DNA from: an uncultured Clostridia bacterium
GTDB lineage: Bacteria; Bacillota; Clostridia; Oscillospirales; Oscillospiraceae
Direction: 5' to 3'
DNA length: 11,695 bases
Assembly (NCBI GenBank): GCA_945946745.1
Contig: CAMEWZ010000038.1
Location: forward strand, 1 to 11,695
Each line of letters begins with the position of its first letter. Position 1 is the first letter of the stretch. The position numbers and the translations under genes are program-made. Positions 1-5,322 of this stretch are shown here, in pieces. The notes under the pieces are model-generated. The model had not been told where the DNA came from. It searched no databases and was given only the letters and a program-made list of their open reading frames with translations.

Positions 1-75
1 GCCCGTTTTATCGTGGCCAGGCGCCACGGCCCGCTATTCCAGCCTCACTACCCCCATCGAAACCAGTACGGCCCC
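1..75 (-). ncRNA. ssrA: tmRNA (ssrA), 5' portion only, cut by the left window edge
   Basis: Read on the minus strand from base 75, the RNA begins GGGGCCGTACTGGTTTCGAT, which matches the usual tmRNA 5' end: a seven-base acceptor-stem strand followed by the GGTTTCGA block of the reduced D-arm. Further in, CGTGGC and GCCACG can form a six-pair hairpin with a GCCTG loop, followed by an A-rich stretch. The 3' half, with the tag reading frame and the CCA end, lies outside the window. tmRNA with SmpB rescues stalled ribosomes and tags the unfinished protein for destruction; smpB lies on the same strand one gene away, a common arrangement in Clostridia. The GA at the D-arm is followed by TGGG where many tmRNAs have CGGG, a minor variation. 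No convincing promoter sits directly upstream, so it may be processed from a longer transcript. Recognition is from memory of the family, not from a model search. Confidence 0.85.
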
Positions 76-80
76 AAATA

Positions 81-157
81 GAGTTAGGAGTTTGGAGTGG
101 TGCGTGTGGAGCATGAGAGGAAGTGAGTGAAACACTCCATACTTCACACTCCACACG
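81..157. repeat. short imperfect inverted-repeat element between prolyl isomerase gene and ssrA
   Basis: The stretch contains several variants of the word GGAGTTTGGAGTG / GTGTGGAG in its left arm (about 81-112) and their complements ACACTCC, CACACTCC and CCACAC in its right arm (about 129-157). The arms are imperfect inverted repeats around a purine-rich centre. Such word-repetitive intergenic palindromes are typical of small non-autonomous dispersed elements in Clostridia, but only one copy is visible here, so the mobile nature is inferred. It fills nearly the whole gap between the isomerase stop codon and the tmRNA 5' end. Confidence 0.5.
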
Positions 158-162
158 GATCA

Positions 163-699
163 TTAAAATCTTCCGTAGGGATCGGGGAGCTTCTTGGGCT
201 CCGGATAGGTTTCCCCGTGGGTGTCCACGGTGATGGAAGCGATCTTCTGCTCGGTTAGGGGACGGTCGCTGGGATTCGTCTTGACGGAAGCAATGGCATC
301 CACCACGTCCATGCCGCTGGTCACCTTGCCGAAGGCGGCGTACTGGCCGTCCAGGTGCTTGGCGTCGGCATGCATGATGAAGAACTGGCTGCCCGCGGAA
401 TTGGGGGAGGAAGAGCGGGCCATGCTGAGAACGCCCCGCTTGTGCTTCAGGTCGTTCTTGAAGCCGTTGAAGAAGAACTCGCCCTTGATGCAGTAGCCGG
501 GGCCGCCCATGCCGGTGCCCTCGGGGCAGCCGCCCTGGATCATGAAGCCGGGAATGACCCGGTGGAAGATCAGGCCGTCGTAGTAGTTGTGATTGCACAG
601 GTCGATGAAGTTGTAAACGCTCTGGGGGGCCTTGTCGGGGTACAGCTCACCCTCGATGACGCCGCCATTTTCCATGGTGATTTTAAACGTAGGATTCAT
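163..699 (-). CDS. cyclophilin-type peptidyl-prolyl cis-trans isomerase
   Basis: Encodes 178 residues without a signal peptide, so the product is probably cytosolic. It is a single-domain cyclophilin that isomerises Xaa-Pro bonds during protein folding. The active-site block FHRVIPGFMIQGG (45-57) carries the catalytic Arg47 and Gln55, and GSQFFIMHADAKHLDG (103-118) is the second conserved block. His115 stands where human cyclophilin A has Trp121, the residue important for cyclosporin binding; other natural cyclophilins also vary here. The ATG at 699 was chosen because the protein then starts at the usual family position and because ATGA overlaps the smpB stop codon by four bases; AGGAGA lies about 11 bases upstream. 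The longer upstream reading frame only shadows smpB. It is translationally coupled to smpB and probably shares its promoter. The stop is TAA. Confidence 0.95.
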   Translation of the reverse strand: MNPTFKITMENGGVIEGELYPDKAPQSVYNFIDLCNHNYYDGLIFHRVIPGFMIQGGCPEGTGMGGPGYCIKGEFFFNGFKNDLKHKRGVLSMARSSSPNSAGSQFFIMHADAKHLDGQYAAFGKVTSGMDVVDAIASVKTNPSDRPLTEQKIASITVDTHGETYPEPKKLPDPYGRF

Positions 700-1163
700 T
701 GTCTCATTCTCTCCTTCATAGCCCGGTCGATCTGACGCTTGGCGTCCCGTTCCGCCGCGGCTTGTCGTTTGTCGTAAAGCTTCTTGCCCTTGCACAGGCC
801 AACCTTCACCTTCACCCGGCTGCCCTTGAAATAGACAGACAGGGGGATCAAGGAAAACCCATCCTGCTTGACCTTGCCGTAGAGCCGCATGATCTCCCGC
901 TTGTGCATCAGCAGACGGCGGGGACGGCGGGAATCCACGTTGAAACGGTTTCCGTGGTCATAGGGAGAGATGTGCATCTGGTTTAGGATCAGTTCGCCGT
1001 CCTTGATGCCGCACCAGGCGTCCTTCAGGTTCAGGGTGCCCGCCCGGATGGACTTGACCTCGGTGCCCACCAGCTCGATGCCTGCTTCGAATTCTTCTTC
1101 CACGAAGTATTCGTGATAGGCTTCCCGGTTCCGGGCCATGACCTTTACGCTTTCCTTTTCCAG
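696..1163 (-). CDS. smpB: SsrA-binding protein SmpB, apparently with a CTG start
   Basis: About 155 residues. SmpB binds tmRNA and delivers it to the A site of stalled ribosomes. The family blocks are all present: ARNREAYHEYF at the N-terminus, GIELVGTEVKSIRAG, NLKDAW, the His-bearing ISPYDHGN region, LYGKVKQDGFSLIPL, and the basic tail KGKKLYDKRQAAAERD that enters the mRNA channel. The start is unusual. A perfect AGGAGG at 1172-1177 lies eight bases before an in-frame CTG at 1163, giving an N-terminus of typical SmpB length (MEKESVKVMARNREAY). The first ATG, at 1139, lacks a good binding site, and the GTG codons at 1172 and 1181 lie inside or before the AGGAGG. If CTG is not used, ATG 1139 (147 residues) is the fallback. 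The next gene overlaps by four bases, and tmRNA lies further downstream on the same strand. Confidence 0.93.
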   Translation of the reverse strand: MEKESVKVMARNREAYHEYFVEEEFEAGIELVGTEVKSIRAGTLNLKDAWCGIKDGELILNQMHISPYDHGNRFNVDSRRPRRLLMHKREIMRLYGKVKQDGFSLIPLSVYFKGSRVKVKVGLCKGKKLYDKRQAAAERDAKRQIDRAMKERMRQ

Positions 1164-1171
1164 ATGACTCA

Positions 1172-1177
1172 CCTCCT
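1172..1177 (-). promoter_or_regulatory. ribosome binding site that decides the smpB start
   Basis: Perfect AGGAGG (followed by TGA) on the minus strand. The spacing of eight bases to the CTG at 1163 is ideal, whereas the distance to ATG 1139 is 32 bases. This is the main argument for a CTG start of smpB. Confidence 0.7.
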
Positions 1178-1194
1178 GCACAGGGTTTGTAAGT

Positions 1195-1222
1195 ATTATA
1201 GCACAACTGTCAAGTCAATCAA
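1195..1222 (-). promoter_or_regulatory. sigma-A-type promoter for smpB
   Basis: A perfect TATAAT at 1195-1200 and a TTGATT -35-like hexamer at 1217-1222 are separated by 16 bases on the minus strand. Transcription would start near base 1188, giving a leader of about 25 bases that contains the AGGAGG. The -35 box overlaps the last codons of the upstream HAD gene, so smpB can be expressed apart from that gene. Confidence 0.65.
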
Positions 1223-1874
1223 ACAGGAATTTTTCCAAATCTTCCGTGGAAGTAAAGGAAAAATCGCACAATTGGCGCATCTGTTGGCTCAGCTCCGGGC
1301 AGTCCAGCCGTCCCCAACCGGCAAAGGCAATGGGCGTGCCCACCTTGCTGGCCATTTCCCAGGCGGGCTTCATGTCGTCTACCACCAGAAGCTGGTTCGG
1401 CTTTAAGCTGTATTTTGCCATGATCTGATCTAAGGGGTAGGTGCTGGGCTTGCGCTTTTCCTCCGGCAGGTCCCAGCCGTAGATGTCATCCGGGAGAACG
1501 CCGAAATGGGCAGTGTAGTCCCGGGTGATATTCTGGATGCAGGAGTGGGACACCACGCAAATGAGACCGCCTTCCTCCTTCTGCCGCCGGATGACGTTCC
1601 CAATGCCGGGGAAGGGGGCGGGGGTGTGGTGGACGATGTAGGCCTGCCAGCCGTGGTATTCGTCCTCGATCTCCTGCTCCGTAAAACCATACCACTTCCG
1701 GCACATATCGGCAAAGCCCAGCTGGAAGCAGCCCCGGGTGTATTCCTCCAGGGTGATCTTGGTGCCGGGCCGGAACTGGTCTAAAATGTAGCAGAAAAAG
1801 GGATAATTCACGGTGGCTTCGCTTTGGACAACGGTATCGTCGTGGTCAAGGACAAGGCAGGGATATTTCAGCAT
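1215..1874 (-). CDS. HAD-superfamily hydrolase (phosphatase-like), substrate unknown
   Basis: Encodes 219 residues with all four HAD motifs. Motif I is LDHDDTV, with nucleophile Asp10 and acid/base Asp12. Motif II is Ser109 in VVSHS, motif III is Lys142 in KRKPSTYP, and motif IV is the Asp pair 166-167 in LLVVDD. Between motifs I and II lies a helical cap of about 80 residues, the C1 type seen in phosphoglycolate-phosphatase-like enzymes. The protein probably hydrolyses a small phosphorylated metabolite in the cytosol, but nothing visible fixes the substrate. The start ATG is preceded by GGAG at seven bases. It lies 26 bases downstream of the small hypothetical gene and probably shares its transcript. 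The stop codon overlaps the -35 region of the smpB promoter. Confidence 0.88.
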   Translation of the reverse strand: MLKYPCLVLDHDDTVVQSEATVNYPFFCYILDQFRPGTKITLEEYTRGCFQLGFADMCRKWYGFTEQEIEDEYHGWQAYIVHHTPAPFPGIGNVIRRQKEEGGLICVVSHSCIQNITRDYTAHFGVLPDDIYGWDLPEEKRKPSTYPLDQIMAKYSLKPNQLLVVDDMKPAWEMASKVGTPIAFAGWGRLDCPELSQQMRQLCDFSFTSTEDLEKFLFD

Positions 1875-1900
1875 AGGTTTCTCCGTTTTCTATTTTAAAA

Positions 1901-2230
1901 TCAAAGGGTTTTCGGCGCCGGACCAAAGGCATAGCAAGCATACTTTTGGGGCTTTTCCGGGTCGTAATAAACGAAAATGGTCTCTCCCTTTTGAGGGACG
2001 CGATAATGGATGGGGATATAGCGCTTTCCTGTGTAGGAAATGCTGCCTACTTGGTAAGAAAACGTGATGATTGAGGGATATACGGCACCGTCTCCGGAAA
2101 AGCGGCGAACCGGTTTGGTGTTCACTGTGAGCCACCAGCAGCGGCTGACTTGGGTGACGCTGCCTTCCGTGCAGCAATCCTTGGCGATAATACCGCTGGA
2201 ACCGATGCCAAACAAGCGAAGAAGATTCAT
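1901..2230 (-). CDS. small DUF3592-like hypothetical protein
   Basis: Encodes 109 residues. The pattern is that of short DUF3592-like proteins: a G-x-V start of the domain (GSVTQVSRCWW, 23-33), a central YPSIITFSYQV (51-61), Y-T-G-K-R, and the closing VPQKGETIFVYYDPEKP (78-94). Relatives in Clostridia are often mislabelled as sugar transporter permeases; no permease is present. The family is usually found next to membrane segments, but here only the first 15 residues (MNLLRLFGIGSSGII) are mildly hydrophobic, so it may be a soluble or weakly anchored beta-rich protein. The ATG at 2230 is chosen because AAGGAACG lies about eight bases upstream; the longer upstream reading frame crosses the promoter region and is not expected to be translated. 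Function is unknown. It is probably co-transcribed with the HAD gene. Confidence 0.75.
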   Translation of the reverse strand: MNLLRLFGIGSSGIIAKDCCTEGSVTQVSRCWWLTVNTKPVRRFSGDGAVYPSIITFSYQVGSISYTGKRYIPIHYRVPQKGETIFVYYDPEKPQKYACYAFGPAPKTL

Positions 2231-2278
2231 AAAATCGTTCCTTACTCTTAAAGTGCTCAAGGCATAAACCTTTATTTC

Positions 2279-2307
2279 ATTATACCAACTTCCGCCCAAA
2301 TCCGCAA
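2279..2307 (-). promoter_or_regulatory. promoter for the DUF3592-like gene and HAD gene
   Basis: On the minus strand TTGCGG (2302-2307) and a perfect TATAAT (2279-2284) are separated by 17 bases. The predicted start near 2272 gives a leader of about 42 bases. It is back-to-back with the plus-strand promoter at 2322-2350. Confidence 0.6.
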
Positions 2308-2321
2308 CCAGGAAATTCCTC

Positions 2322-2350
2322 TTGCCAATTACGAACGAATGTGCTATAAT
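2322..2350 (+). promoter_or_regulatory. strong sigma-A promoter for the small gene and Y-family polymerase
   Basis: TTGCCA (2322-2327) and a perfect TATAAT (2345-2350) are separated by exactly 17 bases, with an extended -10 TG at 2342-2343. The start would be near 2357, which rules out the ATG at 2339 as a translation start. Confidence 0.75.
2332..2345 (+). promoter_or_regulatory. candidate LexA (DinR) box
   Basis: CGAACGAATGTGCT matches 12 of 14 positions of the Gram-positive LexA consensus CGAACRNRYGTTYC; the mismatches are in the right half-site. It covers the spacer and touches the -10 box of the promoter for a Y-family polymerase operon, exactly where a repressor would block transcription. 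The functional call is inference from sequence match plus context. Confidence 0.5.
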
Positions 2351-2374
2351 AAAACAAAAACGGTGGTGAACGGT

Positions 2375-2638
2375 ATGGAGATGTGTCCTGTGGACGTGAT
2401 TTCGGTGTGCAGCGCGGCGGGGGATATCCGTCCTCTGCGGCTTCGGATGGAGGACGAGCAGCGGCAGCTTTTGCGGGTGGATATTGACGAAATTCTCAGC
2501 AGCAAGGAGATTCAATACGTGGGCATCGAGGCCACTGTGTTTCTGTGCCGGGCCACGGTGCGGGGGAAGCAATGGCTGTTTGAACTGAAATACACCATCC
2601 GCACCCATACCTGGTGCCTTGTACGGAAGGTGATGTGA
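2375..2638 (+). CDS. small conserved-looking hypothetical protein upstream of the Y-family polymerase
   Basis: Encodes 87 residues starting MEMCPVDVISVCSAAGDI and ending VRKVM. There is no signal peptide, membrane segment or motif I can assign. The pattern of short hydrophobic strands (VISVCSAAGDIRPLRLRM, LLRVDID, QWLFELKYTI) suggests a compact beta-barrel-like fold, but this is only a guess. ATG 2375 is the first usable start after the predicted transcription start and has GGTGGTG about eight bases upstream; ATG 2381 is possible. Its stop is one base before the polymerase ATG, so the two are translationally coupled and share the promoter with the LexA-like box. A role as an accessory factor for the polymerase or in DNA damage response is inferred from context only. 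Confidence 0.7.
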   Translation: MEMCPVDVISVCSAAGDIRPLRLRMEDEQRQLLRVDIDEILSSKEIQYVGIEATVFLCRATVRGKQWLFELKYTIRTHTWCLVRKVM

Positions 2639-2639
2639 C

Positions 2640-3917
2640 ATGGCGGAGCGGGTGATCTTTCATGTGGACGCCAACTCGGCGTTTTTAAGCTGGAGCGCCG
2701 CCTACCGGGTGAAGGTACTGGGGGAGGAGCAGGATCTGCGGGATGTCCCGTCTGTGGTGGCGGGGGACAAGGAATCCCGGCACAGCATCATCCTGGCCAA
2801 ATCCACCCCGGCGAAAAAGTACGGCATCCATACCGGGGAACCCTTGTTTCAGGCGTTGGAAAAATGCCCGGAGCTGGTGGTGATCCCCCCGGATTATGCG
2901 CTGTATGTCCAGGCAAGCCGGCACTTCGTGGATCTGCTGCGGGAATTTTCTCCGGCGGTGGAACAGTATTCCATCGACGAGGCTTGGGTGGATATGACGG
3001 GCACGGAGCGGCTTTGGGGAGCGCCCCGGCTGGCGGCGGAGCGGATGCGCCAGCGGATCTGGGAAGAACTGGGCTTTACGGTGAACGTGGGGATTTCCTC
3101 CAATAAACTGCTGGCAAAAATGGCAGGAGATTTTGAAAAGCCAAACAAGGTGCACACCCTGTTCCCCGAGGAAATGGAGACAAAATTTTGGCCCCTTCCG
3201 GTTCGGGATTTGTTTCTGGTAGGCGCGGCTACAGAACGGAAGCTGAAGATGCTGGGCATCTACACCATCGGCGACCTGGCGAAGGCGGACGGAAAGCTGC
3301 TGAGAAAGCGGCTGGGCAAGCACGGAGAGACAATCTGGCATTTTGCCAACGGCCGGAACGCCGATGCCGTGACTCCGGAACCGGCGGAGAACAAGGGCTA
3401 CGGCAACTCCACCACCACGGCCACGGACGTGACCGCGGTGGAACAGGCCCGGCAGGTGTTATTGAGTCTGTGCGAGACGGTGGGGATGCGCCTTCGCCGG
3501 GATGGCAAGTGCGGAAGCTGCGTCAGCATCCACCTGCGAACCAATGAATTTCAGCATGTTTCCCACCAATGTGTTCTACATGGCGCGACGAATATCACCA
3601 CGGAGCTTTTTGAAGCGGCCTGCCGTCTGTTTGATGAGGCCTGGGACGGGGTCACCCCTCTGCGGCAGCTGGGGGTCCAGGTGACCCGGCTGAGCGGAGA
3701 GCCTTACCAGCAGTTTGACTTTTTCTCCGGCCTGACCCCGCAGCAGTTCGAGCGGAAGCTGCGGCTGGACGAGACGGTGGACGCCCTCCGGGACAAATAC
3801 GGCGAGGACATCATCCGCCGGGCGAAATTCGCGGGCGGTTCTGAGCCTCACATGGCAGGAGGCTTAAGCAAAGAGCGGCGAACCGGCGTCACAAAACCGG
3901 TGCCCAAGGAATTTTAG
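2640..3917 (+). CDS. dinB: Y-family translesion DNA polymerase (DinB/UmuC-like)
   Basis: Encodes 425 residues. These enzymes copy past damaged bases with low fidelity. The palm/finger part starts with FHVDANSAFLSW, where Asp10 is the first metal ligand and Phe15 aligns with the steric gate against ribonucleotides. The catalytic YSIDEAWVD has Asp113 and Glu114. VNVGISSNKLLAKMA (148-162) is the conserved palm block. A helix-hairpin-helix thumb region lies about 191-220, and the little finger spans about 250-350. QFDFF (358-362) resembles a sliding-clamp binding motif, followed by a conserved-type tail LDETVDALRDKYG. The DANS variant of the first motif is closer to UmuC-like clostridial polymerases than to E. 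coli DinB (DMDCFF). The start ATG has GGAAGGTGAT just upstream inside the preceding gene. A LexA-like box at the operon promoter fits SOS induction. The length and motifs suggest an intact enzyme. Confidence 0.93.
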   Translation: MAERVIFHVDANSAFLSWSAAYRVKVLGEEQDLRDVPSVVAGDKESRHSIILAKSTPAKKYGIHTGEPLFQALEKCPELVVIPPDYALYVQASRHFVDLLREFSPAVEQYSIDEAWVDMTGTERLWGAPRLAAERMRQRIWEELGFTVNVGISSNKLLAKMAGDFEKPNKVHTLFPEEMETKFWPLPVRDLFLVGAATERKLKMLGIYTIGDLAKADGKLLRKRLGKHGETIWHFANGRNADAVTPEPAENKGYGNSTTTATDVTAVEQARQVLLSLCETVGMRLRRDGKCGSCVSIHLRTNEFQHVSHQCVLHGATNITTELFEAACRLFDEAWDGVTPLRQLGVQVTRLSGEPYQQFDFFSGLTPQQFERKLRLDETVDALRDKYGEDIIRRAKFAGGSEPHMAGGLSKERRTGVTKPVPKEF

Positions 3918-3963
3918 GGTGGAAAAAAGGAAAGCGATTCGGTATAATAAGGCTACAATGAAT

Positions 3964-4105
3964 GGACAGTTGACAATTGACAGTTTACAGTTATGGAGTC
4001 CCTTTGGGACATTCATAAAATTTATCGGCAAACTGCACTTAAAAAATAGATGCGGCATCTTCTGTAATCATCAATTGTCAATTGTCAACTTTCAACTGTC
4101 AACTG
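3964..4105. repeat. inverted-repeat (MITE-like) intergenic element
   Basis: AGTTGACAATTGACA at 3968-3982 is exactly repeated in inverse at 4076-4090. Both arms extend with degenerate copies of the word CAACTGTCAA / TTGACAGTT (right arm to about 4105). The roughly 90-base centre is AT-rich and holds small hairpins, GTCCCTTTGGGAC (3998-4010) and GATGCGGCATC (4049-4059). This architecture is that of a small non-autonomous element or REP-like palindrome; there is no coding capacity. It fills the gap between the polymerase gene and the NUDIX gene and ends a few bases before the NUDIX ribosome binding site. Mobility cannot be shown from one copy. Confidence 0.7.
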
Positions 4106-4122
4106 AGAAAAGAGGAACCGAC

Positions 4123-4611
4123 ATGGCAATCGTAACCTTTTATAACTGCGATCCCAAGGACGCGCCGAAAACCACCATGCCTGCCCACTTAGGGGCCAAC
4201 GCAATTCTGACGTTTCGGGGAAAGCTGCTGCTGGAAAAGCGCCGGGACTCCGATATCTGGGGCTTAGTTGGCGGCGGCTGCAAAAAATGGGAAACCGGCC
4301 GGGAGGCCATCGCCCGGGAAGCCTACGAGGAGCTGGGAGTGCGCATTCCCAAGGACAAATTTCAAAAGCTGGACATCTATGACAACCCCGGACGCATCGC
4401 CGCCTTCCGGGACGGCAGCATCTGGCGAATGGTGATCGTAGTCTACGGCTACGAATTTCCGGAGGAACCGGTGCTGCGCATCAGCAGCGAATCCAAGGAG
4501 CTGCGGTTTTTCTCCAAGGAGGAAATTCCGGGCATTGAGATTGCTGTCACCCACGCCGATATTGTGCAGGACTGGTTCGCCAACGGGGGAAAGGGATCCG
4601 CGCATTCATGA
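4123..4611 (+). CDS. NUDIX hydrolase
   Basis: Encodes 162 residues. The NUDIX box is perfect: Gly51, Glu57, then REAYEELGV (65-73), matching GX5EX7REUXEEXGU with the metal-binding glutamates. These enzymes hydrolyse nucleoside diphosphates linked to another group, including damaged nucleotides or sugar- and dinucleotide substrates; the specificity is not evident. Strands before the box (ANAILTFRGKLLLEKR) and after it (WRMVIVVYGYEF, LRFFSKEEI) fit the normal fold, and the length is typical. ATG 4123 was chosen because GAGGA lies six bases upstream; the longer in-frame extension runs through the repeat element and is not credible. A nucleotide-sanitising role near a translesion polymerase is tempting but unproven. 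Its stop codon overlaps the inverted repeat in front of the OLE promoter. Confidence 0.92.
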   Translation: MAIVTFYNCDPKDAPKTTMPAHLGANAILTFRGKLLLEKRRDSDIWGLVGGGCKKWETGREAIAREAYEELGVRIPKDKFQKLDIYDNPGRIAAFRDGSIWRMVIVVYGYEFPEEPVLRISSESKELRFFSKEEIPGIEIAVTHADIVQDWFANGGKGSAHS

Positions 4612-4667
4612 ATATACAATTTTTGAAAAAATACTTGTATATTCACAGAAAGTATGCTAATATACAC
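4610..4667 (+). promoter_or_regulatory. nested inverted repeats around the OLE promoter, operator-like
   Basis: GAATATACAA (4610-4619) has a perfect inverted copy TTGTATATTC (4635-4644) that contains the -35 hexamer. Part of that copy, GTATATT (4637-4643), is inverted again as AATATAC (4659-4665), which overlaps the -10 hexamer. A further pair is ATACTT (4631-4636) with AAGTAT (4650-4655). Three spaced copies of the same half-site covering the promoter look like a repressor or activator binding region. A hairpin at the end of the NUDIX message is an alternative for the first pair. AT-rich composition makes some symmetry expected by chance. Confidence 0.5.
4635..4663 (+). promoter_or_regulatory. 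promoter for OLE RNA and the downstream operon
   Basis: TTGTAT (4635-4640) and TAATAT (4658-4663) are separated by 17 bases, with an extended -10 TG at 4655-4656. Transcription would begin near 4670, just where the conserved OLE-like sequence starts. Confidence 0.7.
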
Positions 4668-4669
4668 AT

Positions 4670-5290
4670 TGACGGTGCAGTATCCTAGTCGGCGCGGCCA
4701 TTTTCCAGGAAGGGCCTAAAAATCCTTTGAAGGGCACATCGATGAAGTCCCTGGTGTCTGCTTATTACGCCCAGTTTTGGGTGGATGCTGGGGGTTAAGG
4801 ATCCAGGGCGCGCTCCAATGGCATGGAGCATACGACCCGGTTTCCGTGGAGACTTGAACCTTGTGCGACGACGGGTAGAGCCCCGGGAGGGGTCCGATCG
4901 CGTACGAATCAGGTATGAACCTGCAAGGCGGTGCACAGAATCGTGTGCTGCGTGCAGCGTAGCCTGCCTTGAAGTGAGCCTGCGGGGAAAGAAGATCAGA
5001 CAGCCGGCGGTTATGGCCATAACCGCTGTTGTTATCGCTTCTGGAAACCATGCTTGCAAAAGAGGCTAAGACTGTGGCACGCTCTGCCGTGGAAAACACC
5101 TAGGCTGTCTTAACCGGACAGGCGGGGGATTACAGTACGGACTAAGTGGCAATCGGGTACCCATTATTCTGGCAACATTTGGGCGGACGGATCAAATGGA
5201 AACGGCCTGTGCGGCAACGGCAGGTTCTGTCCGGTGAAAAACAACCCGACCTAAGCCGTAAGATTTATCCCGCCTGTTACCGTCATTTCC
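4670..5290 (+). ncRNA. ole: OLE RNA (Ornate, Large, Extremophilic RNA)
   Basis: A stretch of about 620 bases with no credible gene, between a promoter and oapA, the only gene position where OLE RNA is known to occur. Sequence blocks I recognise as OLE-type include GGGTAGAGCCCCGGGAGG, CTGCAAGGCGGTG, CCTTGAAGTGAGCCTGC, GGGGAAAGAAGATCAGA and CGGACTAAGTGGCA. Structure is dense: GCTCCA/TGGAGC (4812-4829), CAAGGC/GCCTTG (4924-4929 with 4966-4971), an eight-pair stem capped by GGCC at 5007-5026, TAAGAC/GTCTTA (5067-5072 with 5107-5112), and a nine-pair long-range helix 5118-5126 with 5269-5277 that places the 3' end beyond 5277. In Bacillus halodurans OLE forms a membrane ribonucleoprotein with OapA and affects tolerance to alcohols, cold and magnesium. 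Open frames here (for example 4785-5069 and the extension ahead of oapA) have no ribosome binding sites and are by-products. The exact ends are estimated; no covariance search was run. Confidence 0.9.
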
Positions 5291-5322
5291 ATATATTACC
5301 ATTCTCACGAAGGAGAATTTCT

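Noticed and set aside
1901..2641. Single 246-residue minus-strand gene
   Set aside because: The N-terminal 137 residues cross both divergent promoters and the opposite-strand small gene; only the part from ATG 2230 has a ribosome binding site and domain pattern.
3943..3948. TATAAT ahead of the NUDIX gene as its promoter
   Set aside because: No acceptable -35 hexamer lies 15-19 bases upstream and there is no extended -10; too weak to list as a promoter.
4785..5069. 94-residue open frame on the plus strand within the OLE region
   Set aside because: It has no ribosome binding site, its composition is Arg/Gly/Cys-rich without family likeness, and it lies wholly inside structured OLE RNA.
5146..5322. 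Possible 59-residue N-terminal extension of OapA from the ATG at 5146
   Set aside because: There is no ribosome binding site, the extension translates OLE 3' helices, and a good site precedes GTG 5323.
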